Source: Heligmosomoides polygyrus polygyrus
Lineage: Eukaryota > Nematoda > Chromadorea > Rhabditida > Heligmosomidae
Assembly (NCBI GenBank): GCA_947396885.1
Contig: OX377201.1
Span: 25,645,923-25,709,922, forward strand
Reading direction: 5' to 3'
Length of the DNA: 64,000 nucleotides
The position numbers and the translations under genes are program-made. Of this stretch, positions 33,126-44,673 are shown piece by piece. Position 1 is the first letter of the stretch; the number at the start of each line of letters is the position of its first letter. The notes under the pieces are model-generated. The model searched no databases, had not been told where the DNA came from, and saw nothing but the letters and a program-made list of their open reading frames with translations.

Positions 33126-34112
33126 TTTTCAGAAAATCCGCATGCTGCGAACCATTTCTGTCATTAATCACCTCATTTCCTATGCAGCAACGTCGGACAG
33201 GGTTTCGAAGCTTCTACCAGCTGTCTAATAGCAGCTCCAGATTACCACTTCAGACGCTGCGCATCAACCCTTTCATTGGCAATTAGGTGGACTAAGTGAT
33301 CTCGGTACTGAGGAGCTCGGCAGGCGTGTTACTAAGGCTACGCTCCGATGACGACACCCATATAATCGGCGATAACACGAACGCAGCAGCCCCGTCTCAG
33401 ACAGACACTCCCCACTCAGCAGGGAATTCTTCAGAATTTCTGCTCATATGCTTCCTCAACGACGTTCGTATTCAGTTTAGAGCTCCTTCGCTCTTGTCTG
33501 TTGAGCATATGCGGTCAACGAATTGAAAAGCGTACATAGTTCTGGAAGCGCCCCTACCACTTTCTTAGCTTCGTTGACAAAATGAAACCATAGGTCGTTA
33601 TGTGCTCCTCCTCTTCACTGACGAGCCGCGCTAGGAGCACACAACAAGGCTTTGTGTGAAGTCAGTGGTGAGAAAGACTTGCCCTACTGCTCTCCCTTTT
33701 CTATAGTTTTCTCCTTCAGTTACATCTCTGCTATTGAGTTTTCCTTCCTGTTCCTATCGTATCTTCCGTACGTTTCTTTATTTCATTTTGATTTTTAACT
33801 GGTAGGGCTCTGTGATTTCAATCACTTACAGTGTATACCCTTCCTCTACTCTCTAAAAAGGATCAACTTTCCAAAGTAGCGACATGTGTACGTTTTACAT
33901 TTTGCAGACCGGTTCGGGATAGGCTTTGTTGGACATTCATCCCTGAAGGATGCCATTCATCTTTTCCGACACTGAGCCCTGATTAGGATTCTGAAGGCCA
34001 TTTTCCTATCCTCACATGGTCGTAGGTTGAATAACATGCTCCTATGCTTCAAATTCCCGTCAGTGGCGTCACACGTTGTTAGCCTATTCACAATGAATTT
34101 GAGACGTAACTA
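33125..34112. other. Unassigned sequence
   Basis: No exon, RNA gene or repeat that I can identify. Short open frames at 33296-33526 lack domain or codon signals. Confidence 0.35.
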
Positions 34113-35171
34113 TTGGGTTGCTCGATAATTAATGTAGTTTTTTCTGATAGATGACGTGAACTGCATGTTTTTATGTAGTAGTGATTGCGTGGCTACATTA
34201 TAAAAAGCTATTTTAAAGCTTAGATTTTACACTATCTTCCTTCAAAAACTGAGCGTTATTAGTAAAAACAATTTGGTAAAAAAGCATGTTGAAAATCGAG
34301 AATCAAAGAGAGCATAATCGGCGTGTTTTTTGTTTCACTTCCGAAAAGGCAGAAATGCGATGCAAGCTAGGCAAAAATTATGTGATGCATATGGTTGGGA
34401 CCACCATGCTAAACGCCAGATGGTTTGCTCGCTTTCGTCCTGGAAATTTTAATGTGCAAGATGCACCACATACTGGTCGTACAATCATGACTGATGACGA
34501 CAAAGTAGAGCCGATAATCGGGTTAACCGGCGTGCGACAACTCGAAAGAAGCTTGACGTATCGAATTCAACCGTTTGCTTGCACCCACAACAACTTAAAT
34601 ACGACGCAGACAAACTGGATGTTTCGGTTCCTCACGAATTAAAGGAGATCCACTTCACCAAACGCATTAGCATATGTGAGGGTATAATCTACTCTAAGCT
34701 GCTTCTAAGAGATCAAATTATTCACTCGATTGTCTACTGTCGTCAATTATCGAAATTGTACAAAGAAACGAAAAAAAAACGCCCTGAATTGTCCAATTAG
34801 AGGGGTTCCGTCATGATAACGCAAAACCCCGCACCTCTTTGAGATCCCGTCAGAAATTAGCAGAGCTCAATTGGGAACTGATGCCACATACACCCTGAAG
34901 CTTTGACTTGGCGCCATCACACGACCTTTTGTTTCGCTCCCTTCAAAGCCGATTGGATGGTAAAACTTTTGGTTTCAGTCAGGCTGTTAGAAATCGTTCT
35001 TCTCTTGTGAAAACCAACGCTTCTTCGAACAAGGAACTTTTCTAGTTACCAAAAGATGACAAAAGGCCATTCATCAAAATTATCAACATATCATTATTTA
35101 ATGTCAATTGTTTATATAAGTAAATTTATGTTGAAAAATATAAAAAGCGGCATTAATTATTGAATAGATAC
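34113..35171 (+). pseudogene. Mariner transposase pseudogene
   Basis: The frame from 34286 encodes MLKIENQREHNRRVFCF, RWFARFRPGNFNVQDAP.TGR and DDDKV, the helix-turn-helix region of a mariner transposase. Further on come KLDVSVPHELKEIHFTKRIS, then after an internal deletion VYCRQLSKLY, KKRPEL, and broken DLAPSD-type sequence to about 35040. The central part with the first catalytic Asp is missing. The ends (TTGGGTTGCTCGATAATTAA and a partly matching complement near 35150-35171) are diverged inverted repeats. Inactive. Confidence 0.85.
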
Positions 35172-36480
35172 TTACCTTTCGAAGTAGCATTGGATTGTTA
35201 GGTAAAATAAAACATTCAAGCTGGAATCGCTTGCTATTCGTAGGACGCGAAACGATTTAATTATGATTTTCAAGATGATGACTGGAAATATTGCAATTTC
35301 ACTTAGTGAGCTCCGCACTGTCCACCATTCTACCCCAAAGAGGCTGTGCAAGTAAAATTCGTTATCCTTCGATGAAAAGTCGTCCTCGTTAAAATAAATA
35401 TAGCAGGCTCGTTGACAGTTATCTCAAGACTCGATAATTTGCCGCTTCTTTCATTTTTGTGTTTATTAACACTGTGTTTTGTTTCGAATTGTATCTCTTT
35501 TATAGCGCATTGTCATGCGCATATAAATAAATAATGAAGCAAATAAATATTAAGAAATATCACCTAAAAACTTGCTTTGACCCACGAAGTAACGCTGATA
35601 GGCCTACCACAAACGAATTGGAAAGTATGACTATTTCAAAAGTGGAACTCTAATTAGGTTTCGGAATAATGTTTTTTTGCTATCAAAACTCTTGTGTCAG
35701 ATGAGATTTGAACCCTCACCTTCCAGTTTTTCGATATGTAGACTGTCTACGCCTTCAGACCACGATGTACAACAACATTCACCACATCTCCACCGCGGAT
35801 GTAGTGGAGGTGTGGTGAATGTTTTTTTTTGAAAAAGCGAAACACGAAATTCGGAATTTACGAGCTAAAATGGCCGGAAACTGGAACAGAACACGTGGAA
35901 ACGGGAAACTGCAAAATTCATCAATTCAATCAATTTATCGTGATGTTTTACAAAATGCAATAACTTTGCCATTAACGAACCTCTGCAAAGAGCAGGTGCA
36001 ATTCTTCCTAATCGAGATAAAAAAATAAAAGATACTCGTATTCCTAACACTAGTTAGGTAATTTTTTAACTATCGCTAGTTCGAGGTTTATGAAGTTGAA
36101 GTTTACGCAACATCTTTTTTCACTACATCAGTATAGCCTCTTCCCAAGATTCTCTCCAGGAAACGGATTCATCAGTCTCCGGGTAAGGCAAGAAATCCTC
36201 GTGTGCGTGCTGAGATACCCACGAGTATCCTCCACCCAGCAGCACACCTGCGAATGGGGCGAGTGTGTGGATATTTCACTCTTCTACCTCGCACACCCCG
36301 GGGTTTTAATTCGAAAACAGTGATGGTAACCTAGGATTACTTACAGAGCTACGAGGCAAATTGATGTTCAAGCTATTATCTGCAGAGAGTGACGATATGC
36401 ACCATCTTCTGACTGGAAACGCAGTTTCTTGACCTAAACACACTTAAATTTTTTGCGGCCTCAGGGTATGCTAAAAGACG
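35171..36480. other. Mostly unassigned; LINE-like tail at 35470-35540
   Basis: A stretch GCGCATTGTCATGCGC then ATATAAATAAATAA near 35505-35540 looks like the 3' end of a CR1-type LINE (short stem-loop plus A/T repeat tail). CACCACATCTCCACCGCGGA at 35780-35800 is followed by an imperfect complement (TAGTGGAGGTGTGGTG) at 35801-35817, a small hairpin. No gene is visible. Confidence 0.35.
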
Positions 36481-36689
36481 TCATTTTCAAACAGACCGTC
36501 ATCCTAATCTAAGTCTGCATCCACGATTTCTCTCTTGGATCCAAGGCAGACAACCAATGACTTATATCTCGTACCGCTTCTTCCATTTGGTCGATTACTC
36601 TGCACTTTCCAGATGCAGGTGTTTCTTTTATAAAACACTGCAAACTTGGAGCAAAAAAGCTGAGGGAGTCGTGCCCGTGCCCAGCTTAT

Positions 36690-37200
36690 CTAATTCATTG
36701 CGAACAAACTCATTTGCGCACTTATTGTTAACTTACAAGTCATACGTTAGGCCTATGGTAGAATGTAGTTTCCATCCAAAATGTAAACGAGAAGTATGTA
36801 GCTAAAGTCGAGTCATTGCAGATTAGCTTCAGGCGGAAGCATTGGGTAAGGGTTCACGGATGTAACTGGAAAACAGTGCCTTCGGCATCTCAGATAATTA
36901 TGATCATTATCGTACACACTCTGAGAGTTCCATTTTGTCCCTCTTTCTAAAACAATGGATGGCCAATGTTCCTCATTTTGCTTTCAAAGAAAAGATATCC
37001 TACCTTGCAATCTAAAACAGTTCAAAGAACTAGATGACAGGTACCTTAAGGAATCTTTACGTTTTGATGTTGTTTTTGAGGTTTTGCGTTGTTGAGTAAA
37101 CTAAGAATCACTTGCTTAATCTACTATTATTGTGTGATTCTGTTGTAATTAAACTAATTTTTTCTTAATTGTAATCGTGTAACTACCCAATATAGAAGAG
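36690..37200 (+). pseudogene. CR1-type LINE 3' fragment
   Basis: The plus-strand frame contains HLLLTYKSYVRPMVECS, equivalent to SAYKMYIRPILESGTTVFNP of the CR1 ORF2. Frame-broken traces of the C-terminus follow to about 37100. It is short and strongly decayed. Confidence 0.65.
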
Positions 37201-37439
37201 ATAAATAAAAAAGTAAGTAAATTCATAAATAACTGCTGCAGTACAGTGGGCGACGTCAATAGTGAACGCATCAAAAGATTTCCATTCCTATGTACTTTAG
37301 AATAAGCTACTGAGCTGGCTACCGAAATTTGCAATAGGGGTAAGAATTTTATGCCCAATCAAGTGTGTAGCTTTTTAGGCAGCTGTTTGCACCAGTCACC
37401 ATCGGTTTTGAGTCCAAAATTCAAAATTCGATTTACTTC

Positions 37440-37774
37440 CGCGCTCATTGTTGTCTCAATCAACGTTTTTCCGCGTTATCTGCTGCTGTTGCTGGTTCTA
37501 TGTCGCTTTTGAAGCTCGTCCTCCTGGCGAACTCGGTGCATGGAGGTGTTCCCGCTCTTCGTATAATCAGCTCGCAGATGTCGTGTGCAGTCAACCTCTC
37601 CTGACTTGTTGCTTCCGCTCGCTCGCTTCCGTATCCACTCACTAATCCTTGATCGGAACCTCCGCTTCAGACGTCGTTCCTCTTCTCGAACCTCATTCCT
37701 TGTCATGCTTCAGCACATGTCGCGGAAACTTACCCCTGCTGCACCTTCAACAATGCCTTCTAATTAGGTTGCCG
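37440..37774 (+). promoter_or_regulatory. Likely 5' region of the membrane-protein gene
   Basis: This stretch is less AT-rich than its surroundings and has no consistent coding frame. TTCTAATTAG at 37758-37767 could be a spliced-leader acceptor 7 nt before the ATG at 37775. No individual promoter motif can be named. Confidence 0.35.
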
Positions 37775-37918
37775 ATGCCGAAGCAGGTGTTCTCGCTGCT
37801 CGACTACTGCGGGGTGCTGCTCGTCGGTGCGTGTTTCGCTGCGATTCTATTCGTGCTGTCATTTCTGATGAACTTCATCTTCATCCAAGAGCGAGACGAT
37901 ATTACGTCGTTTGAGAAG
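37775..37918 (+). CDS. First exon of an unrecognised single-pass membrane protein
   Basis: The 48-codon exon begins MPKQVFSLLDYCGVLLVGAC and runs through a ~25-residue hydrophobic segment (GVLLVGACFAAILFVLSFLM) to NFIFIQERDDITSFEK. It ends at a strong donor, AAG|GTGAGT (phase 0). GC content is higher than its surroundings and codons look gene-like. A short cytosolic N-terminus, one membrane span and an acidic start to the outer part suggest a type II or signal-anchored protein. I do not recognise the family, and there is no Gly-X-Y collagen repeat nearby. The next exon is not certain; a Lys/Arg-rich frame opening in phase 0 at about 38535 is one candidate. Confidence 0.6.
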
Positions 37919-38519
37919 GTGAGTCTCCACCAGCTGGCAGAACAACAGGTTGTTAGTTCCGTTGTGCCTACAAAACGAAGGCATGTATAATGCAGTGTTA
38001 TTTGAGTCATGTGAAAGGGGATCTGAGAGGAATTTCAGAGTGGTTTACTTGTTCGACACCCCGTCACCATAATTCAGTGTGGTTGCCTCCTGCAGTTGCG
38101 AAGTCGCTGAGGAAGAGCTATATGTAGTGGGGTGTAGCACGCATGATTCGACTTCAGTATTGAAATTCAAACACACACTGAGGCGCTTCTCCATCTCCTA
38201 ACATGTTGACGACGAGAGCGATTTTTGCGCTTCTGGCCCGTGGGACGAAACCAAATTATACCAAATTTGACACGACATATAGTGATCCAAACATCGTCCA
38301 AGGCTAAATTTGGGATGCCAAACACGATGTTGATGTTCGTCTCAACAACTACAGTGGGTTACACAGTCGGTTTGGTGCTCATGACGTATAAGACGCCACT
38401 TTTCGAAATTTCGGCCAATTAGCGAGTGTATGTTACGAAAGATATGGATAACATTCACCACCGCCACATACCCTGGCGACGGCCACTCTGCCTTGTTGAA
38501 GAACGCAGCTTTAGATTGA

Positions 38520-38820
38520 ATGAGGGAAAGTAAGGAGAACTCAAAGGAGAAAAGGAAGCGAAGGAAGCTGCTAAGGAGAAATTCAGTTATCAGAGATTAT
38601 TACGAAACTAAATTGAACGCATTTCAAAAAGTGGAGAATAGATTTGTTTCCAGCCTCTCAAGCAACTCTTACACAAAGATTGGGTACGTCGGTGGTCCTG
38701 ACACGACTTTCGATTAAGAAGGAAACCGACCGTAATCGTCCAAAAGGACATCGGTATCGTGTTCAGCATTCTGAATAATCTCTCCGGACGAAGTTTGGAT
38801 GGACCGGATATCATTCTTGT
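38520..38820 (+). other. Possible downstream exon(s), basic frame
   Basis: From about 38535 the frame reads ENSKEKRKRRKLLRRNSVIR and on to YTKIGYVGGPDTTFD with a stop at 38717. It is in phase with the exon at 37775-37918 if the acceptor is GTAAG| at 38534. A second open frame, TVIVQKDIGIVFSILNNLSG, follows at 38728-38790. Neither has strong splice sites, so both may be chance. Confidence 0.2.
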
Positions 38821-38933
38821 TAAAAAAACCGTCGCGCAGTGTTGCTTCCTGTTGTCTGTTGCAGCATGAAGGGCCGCCCCCTATTTTTTACAGCTGCAGG
38901 TTTCGAAAATTAATGTTTGTCATAGGTTCAGAT

Positions 38934-39056
38934 CTATGTTATACTTCGGCGACGCGTCGGGAACGCTGTGTTGCGCGGGCTGCTACGCACTGCATAGCAG
39001 CCCGAGTAGCACTGTCGCCGACATCGCCGACAAAGCGTCGCAGAAGTATAACATAG
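38934..39056. mobile_element. Palindromic MITE P, copy 2
   Basis: The element begins CTATGTTATACTTCGGCGAC and ends with its complement. It is nearly the same as 10048-10163 but has a longer central stem (GGGCTGCTACGC...GCATAGCAGCCC). It is non-coding and hairpin-forming. Confidence 0.8.
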
Positions 39057-39059
39057 GCC

Positions 39060-39910
39060 TTACGCTCCATTCGCTTCACGATACTGAACAAAAATAAAAG
39101 AACGCATAGATGAGTGCAGAACAACGTTCTAAAGTTTTAAAGTCGCACGCCTAATAATTTGTGTGTCAACAGCAGTATTTATAAAGGGATGCTATGTTAA
39201 ACAGTTGTGGTTGCTCCTTCTAGCCATTTCGTGAATGAATTGGTGAGCAGGGAATGTCGAAAATTTTCGGGGAATGAATGAGTGAAGTCATTTGAACTGA
39301 CTTATCCGATCATCAATTTTTTCGAGTGACCGAAAATCAAATAAGCCCAATTTTTCATTTATTCGAATATTCGTATAGTTGAATTATTTGTCCGGGTAAG
39401 TTCTGTACTTAAAAATTTGAAGTTTATTAGAATGAGAGAATTATTCGATTTTTGAATAAAGTTGAAATATGCGATTTTCAAGTAATATTCGAATAGGGCT
39501 TCCTTTCGATGTTAGATTTGGGACGAATATTTGTCTAAGGCCATCGATGCTCAAATTCGAAGAAAAAATCGAAATCTAGAAATGTCAGACTATTCGAATA
39601 ACAACTCGAATGAATTATTCAAAAAAAAATTAAATGTATTCTATCGACCACAACCTCAGTATCGATCGAGCACGAATTGGCGTGGATCAGAGCCTGGGAA
39701 ACAGTATGCGGCGGGAGGAGGGGGTACGATTAGGACCGCCAAGCTCTTCTGCAATGCTAACTACAGGGTGAAGTGGCAGCAGGGTTTTCGTTGGATAAAA
39801 TCGATCAGAACGAACAAAATTTATTGCAAACTAAAATGCCGTTTGCACATTCATGCACTGGAGATCTTAAAGGACAGTAATTTCTATAAAAGCTCACCTC
39901 TGGCTTAATG
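39060..39910. other. Unassigned, repeated TTCGAAT-type AT-rich sequence
   Basis: 39310-39620 is AT-rich with many ATTCGAATA-like words (TCGAATATTC, ATTCGATTTT, TATTCGAATAACAACTCGAA), suggestive of a degenerate simple repeat. The open frame at 39531-39908 runs through it and is not supported as a gene. Confidence 0.35.
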
Positions 39911-39917
39911 AGAACCT

Positions 39918-40103
39918 TCAGATAGTGTGAGCAGCATGCTGCAAAGCACCTCGCCCTATGGAATTTAACTCCTCATTTGTTCCAAAGACGATATTGGTGT
40001 ATCGTTTTTCCTTGGCTGATTGAGTAGATTGTTTTTCTCTTACAAGGGCGAGCTTGTTCTTCTTCTTCTTAGAGGATGTATAACGTATGGTCGAAATTCG
40101 CAG
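39918..40103 (-). CDS. Possible terminal exon, lysine-rich
   Basis: On the minus strand a strong acceptor TTTCCACAG| opens a 61-codon frame, LRISTIRYTSSKKKKNKLAL, continuing to EELNSIGRGALQHAAHTI and TGA at 39918-39920. The basic KKKKNK run could be a nuclear signal. I found no partner exon upstream because SINE and foldback sequence begins within 60 bp. It could be the last exon of an unknown gene or a remnant. Confidence 0.3.
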   Translation of the reverse strand: MRISTIRYTSSKKKKNKLALVREKQSTQSAKEKRYTNIVFGTNEELNSIGRGALQHAAHTI

Positions 40104-40154
40104 CTGTGGAAATTTTATGACTATTCTTTTGAAAAAGCATAACTGATGGTGTTT

Positions 40155-40310
40155 GTTACTCAGTTCCCTTCTGGATGCGCCACGCATTCTACTTCCACAG
40201 GATTGTATTTGGCCTATACAGTATCTGCGGTGACCAGCCAATGTAGAAGTGTTTTATCCTTCCCATATGGCACAAATTCACTGACCCCGGATGGTTGAAA
40301 GGCTTGGTTT
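40155..40310 (-). repeat. tRNA-derived SINE fragment
   Basis: Antisense body of the SINE (GGATGCGCCACGCATTCTAC, then a TTTATCCTTCCCA..TGGCAC block and CCCCGGATGG). The tRNA head is missing and replaced by the start of foldback element A copy 2. Confidence 0.75.
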
Positions 40311-40339
40311 GGCTGACAAGGAAATGTTCACAACTCATG

Positions 40340-41620
40340 GCGAGATGCTATTTTGACAGCATGTAGGGCTCTATGAGCGGAGTTCAGAATCACAGTTAGT
40401 TTTCGCTGAGCGCTTTTTCAAAGGCCTGAAAAATAGGTGTGAAGTCGTGTGCGCAACACACATCAACCCCTATGACAACTGCCACACACAAAAAAAAAAA
40501 CCAGCACATATAAAGGCGCAAATAGGCAGCCCCGGTTCGTTGTAAGCATTGATGGTCTAAAATTGACTCCTGTGATCGTGAAAAAGCGTAATAACAACAA
40601 ACTGATACATGCTATATACTGGCAGTACGCGGACTCGAACTCAAAAAGTGTTTCCATTAGGCGGCACTCCTGCCGACTGCGCCACCGAGGCTTCGTGGGG
40701 TGTCGTAGGATTGCCCCCCCCCCTACGAGGTGTGCCTCGGTGACGCGATCGGCATAGTGCCGCCTCATAGAAGCAGACTGGCGGGCTTTTGAGTTCGAAT
40801 CCGCGTACTGCCCACATTTTTGCACATATCAGTTCGTGGTCTCATGATCACAGAAGTCAATTATAGGCGATTAATGCTAAAAAACAAAAAAAAAACTACA
40901 AAACTACAAACCAAGGCCTTTTTAGTCAAAAGCTGGGCAAAACTATGAGACAAGTAAACACAGGCGTTTGTCAGACCAGCAGCATCCTACAAAAGCCAGT
41001 GAGGAACAACCTTCTCCATCTTCGCCAAGGTCCCATTTTCATTGGATACTACCTTCGAAATCCCGTGGGAAGGTGCAAAGTAGTCGACCGAGAGCACGTT
41101 CAGGCGAGAACATTTTCAGTACGCCTATGTAAAGATATGGCTCAGATTCATAATATTCAACCGGAAATTATGCAACTTTGTGTGCAGTCATGGTATCATT
41201 GGTGTTGTGGTATGATATGGTGGTGGTGAAGATAGGTTGTTGAAAACCTAGCACACATGAAGGCGTAAATTTACAGCCTTCTTGGTTTGGTGTAAGCATT
41301 GATCGTCCATAGTTTACTCCTGTAATCATGAGAAAGCGTAATAACCACAAACTAGTATGAGCAAAAATGTTGTCAGTACGCGGATTCGAACTCAAAAGCC
41401 CACCGGTGTGCTTCCATGAGGCGGCACTCCTACCGGCTGCACCATCAAGGCACATCTCGTGAGTGTCACAGGGGTTGATGAGTGTTGCGTACACGTTTTC
41501 ACACCTTTTTTCGGTCTTTAAAAAGCGTTCAGCTTAAACTAACTGTAATTCTGGACTCCGCTCCCACGGCCCTACATCCTGTCAAAATTGCACCGCAAAA
41601 GCTCACCATAATTTGGGAAC
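40340..41620. repeat. Foldback element A, copy 2 (three tRNA-like cores)
   Basis: The left end (GCGAGATGCTATTTTGACAG, CGCTGAGCGCTTTTT) is inverted at the right end (AAAAAGCGTTCAGC, CCTACATCCTGTCAAAAT). tRNA-like cores occur at 40620-40695 (-), 40735-40810 (+) and 41385-41455 (-), each with TGGCGCAG.CGG-type A box and GAGTTCGAATCC-type B box. The inner part looks rearranged relative to copy 1 at 7925-8925. A run of about 10 C is at 40713-40722. Confidence 0.75.
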
Positions 41621-41715
41621 CTTTTCCAGTGACCGGGAAATCCGAGCCAAGAACCTTAAATCGAGATGCACGCGACCGGCAGCGCCTTCTCCGATTGCGC
41701 TCCAGGTGTTCACCG
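41620..41715 (-). repeat. tRNA-derived SINE head fragment
   Basis: The antisense head (GGGAAATCCGAGCCAAGAAC, then ATGCACGCGACCGGCAGCGC and CGATTGCGCTCCA) is fused to the end of foldback element A, so one inserted next to or into the other. Confidence 0.7.
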
Positions 41716-41825
41716 AGAATTATAGTGAATATCACATATAGCTTAAACCAGTGCTGCATATTCCTCATTGCATATCTTTAAATATTTTCACTGAATGCAA
41801 GGATTTCATGTAAGTAAGGTGAGAA

Positions 41826-42165
41826 GGGCGCGTGTAGCGCAGTCGGAGGAGGTGCGACTGTCGCGTGCACCCGATACCAGGTTCCTGGTTCGGATCTCCC
41901 GCCCAGGCCAACCAAGCCTTCCATCCCTCCGGGGTCGGTGAATTGGTACCAGACTTGTCTGGGAAGGATAAAGCGCTGACTTGTTCATCGGCTGGCCACC
42001 GCAAGTCATTGCATGGCCAAATACGCATTCATGTCGCCTCCACGACATCCCGTAGAAATAGAATGCGCTGGCGCATCCCAGAAGGGATTGTATAACGCCG
42101 TCCTTTATCCTTTATCCTAAGGTGAGAAATCTATTTGACGTATAAATAAATAAATAAATAAATAA
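41826..42165 (+). repeat. tRNA-derived SINE, best copy
   Basis: This is the most complete copy. The tRNA-like head at 41828-41905 has A box TGTAGCGCAGTCGGAGG and B box GGTTCGGATCTCC. The body contains CCATCCCTCCGGGGTCGGTG and GGCTGGCCACCGCAAGTCAT. The 3' end is ATTGTATAACGCCGTCC, then TTTATCC repeats and an (AAAT)n tail at 42142-42166. Related copies lie at about 17.05, 32.14, 40.16, 41.62, 43.45, 50.26, 53.88, 54.60 and 59.91 kb. The AAAT tail resembles that of the CR1 element here, which suggests mobilisation by CR1 machinery. Confidence 0.9.
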
Positions 42166-42169
42166 ATCT

Positions 42170-43440
42170 GCCTATGGCACTTATCAGGGCTTTCACATTC
42201 ATCAGGGTTTGGTGAAGTAGAACACCTATGCACTCTGTGGCTCTTATTGTTATAGTCTCCTACGGCAATGTTTCTAACTGACGGTTGCAATGTGTCATAG
42301 TATTGGGCACGTTCTTCATGCGTTGAAATGTACTAATCCTAATTAGTTTCGAAATTCTCAATCAACCGCAGACGGCCTCCTGCACAGTAAGAGGAATGAT
42401 CACATTGTCTAAAAGTATAATGCAATCTTGAAAAGTTTTCAGTTTCAGTCAGCGTTATTGTTGTTCCTTCATACTTGTTTTAGTTGCTTTTTTTCTACTT
42501 CACTGCTTTTTGTTTTTATTAGAATTGATGAGTGGCTGTTGATTCTCTATGATATTTGCATTTTGCAATTATAATAAACTGATAAACTATAAAAAGGAAC
42601 TAGGAACAGAGGGCAGCAAAAACGACGCTGAAGTTCTTTTAGAAGACGGTGTTGGCGTCTCAACTATCGCAGATGCTCTGGAGCATCTGGTATAATATCT
42701 ATGTCACTTGACGTTTGCTTCATGGCTGAGCATGCTCTGTATAGTCAAACCCTACTCTGGCAATTACCACCGCATTAGAAAATATACCGAACTGCGGTAC
42801 GGTTAGGAACGTTTTGCGACATCAGTCTAATCGGCTCGTTTTAGTTCGGCGCCAAGTACAATCTCCGAGTAGGACCGCATCGAGTGTCCGTCGTCAAACG
42901 ATACACCGAGCACCCAATACTCGAGGATGAATGATCGGCGAAGCCCTGAGTTCAAGGAGAAGCTTGTCGATTCTCGTAAGCTGGAGGAAGGAGCAGAGGG
43001 ACAGTGTTCCTCATCAAAATCAGTTGTATGCCTTATCATTTGAGTTTGTCGACGATATTACGTTTTTGTTCTAGATATTTTAATAAACAGCGGTTTTTTT
43101 TGAAATCTGCTTTTTCAAGACTCTTTTCAACTGTCTCGTATACAGCAGAACAACGTGTGTTATCCACCCCGGAATGACTACAGTTGGTTCCGCTGTGCAC
43201 GATGACCTCCTCTATCCATGTCAAGATTACAATATCGCTCCTGCTCCTTTGGGCATTTCCCAATAACGCCCTTCAAAGGGACCCATTCATACCATCCAGT
43301 TAGAAGTTACCATCCGAATCAATGGCGATCTGTCCACTGATGTAGGTACGTACATAAGTTGTTTTAGAGAAAAAAACAGATTTGAGTCTTATAGAACCTG
43401 GACCCTGTCTCGAGCGATTGGGTGAGAGTCGCCTCCGTCA
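42170..43440. other. Unassigned sequence
   Basis: No recognised gene. Minus-strand frames at 42827-43263 are open but lack domains and good splice sites. ATAATAAACTGATAAACTAT near 42570-42590 resembles a LINE tail. Confidence 0.35.
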
Positions 43441-43447
43441 GGTTCTA

Positions 43448-43700
43448 GGGGTTAAAGGATAAAGGATAAAGGACGGCGTTATTCAATCCTCTTTGGGATG
43501 CGCCACGCGTTCTACTTCTACTGGATGTCGTGGAGGCGTGTTGAATGCGTATTTGACCATACAACGACTTGCGGTGGCCAGCCGCAACACGTTAGCGCTT
43601 TATCCTTCCCAGATAAGTCTGGTACCAATTCACCGACCCCGGAGGGATGGAAGGCTTGGTTGGCCTGGGCGGGAAATCCGTACCAGGAACCTGGTATCGG
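43448..43700 (-). repeat. tRNA-derived SINE copy, head truncated
   Basis: The antisense copy starts with the (GGATAAA)n tail complement and runs to GGAACCTGGTATCGG, where it meets an RTE tail (ATCTATCATCTCTAAGTATC). The junction shows one element integrated at the other. Confidence 0.85.
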
Positions 43701-43935
43701 ATCTATCATCTCTAAGTATCACCTGTATCACCTGTCGTCCCGTTGATCATCGACTTGTTCGAGCGGGCGCCTGCAGCGTCTCCATTCGTCCCTGTCGCGT
43801 GCCAGAGTGGTCCAATGGATCCTCCTCGCTCGAGGGACACGAAGAGCGTCATTTCACTCATTTAGGGCTTTCACGAAGAAGTCCGACCAACGCGTTGGTG
43901 GGCGTCCCGCTCTATGGGTTACCAAAACGAAATCT
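43700..43935 (-). repeat. RTE LINE 3' end
   Basis: Antisense RTE 3' end with the typical short tail complement (AGTATCACCTGTATCACCTG) followed by the C-terminal coding block (complement of ...DFFVKALNE.., ..H..TLARDR.EWR..W). It is the cleanest RTE 3' terminus in the window. Confidence 0.8.
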
Positions 43936-44670
43936 TTTAAGACCACGTGATGTTCTCTACATCATTAGATAGATTATTCACATTGAATTTAGATGGTAAC
44001 ATTTTTTCTGAAGAGGCCACCTTAAAAGAAGTTTGAAAAAACGGCGATTTTTGCGTTTATTCCTTCCAAAATCCAAAAGACAGGAGCGGCATTGTATTTA
44101 TAACACTTTTCATCTCGTTACTACAAAAGTGCACGTTTACATTTTACTGTTTAATTGAACTTGAAACAGAAACTCTTTATTCCATGCTGGTACGAAGGAC
44201 AAATATAAACAAAACTGTGTGTTCTGCACCTCCTTAAGCGACTCTTGTTCTGTAGGAATATATAATTAGCATAAGTGGTATACGTAAAGCCAGACGGTAT
44301 CTCAAAAACCCTCTGATGTGATTTTCAGGATTTGTATTGAAGGCAATTTTTTTTGTTGTTGAGAAGAATAGTGTGTTCTGTTCGAATTTGGTTTTGGTCC
44401 GTTTTGTTTTTGTTCTGTGTATTAGTGAATCCTGGCTGCAAATAAATAGATAAATAAACAACCATGAGAGTGTTCATGGAAGTACTGCGATTCACTCCTG
44501 CGCTGAAATTCGTTGGGGCTTTCTTTCTGAGTCCGACTTCTGAGCTCGGGTTGCCCTGGAGATCGAAATTCGAAGGTAAACCGCTTTATGTAAGCAAATT
44601 GTCGGCAGTAAATCACTTTAACGGGAGTGCGAAGAGATCGAGTAGCTGAGCTGCTGTTGCTGCTAGCGAG
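43935..44670. other. Downstream flank of the secreted-protein gene
   Basis: No gene is recognisable. A LINE-like tail CAAATAAATAGATAAATAAA lies at 44440-44459. The 3' untranslated region of the minus-strand gene ending at 44674 should lie here. Confidence 0.35.
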
Positions 44671-44673
44671 GGT

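Noticed and set aside
39531..39908. 125-codon plus-strand open frame
   Set aside because: Its first half lies in degenerate ATTCGAATA-type AT-rich repeat; no homology is recognised.
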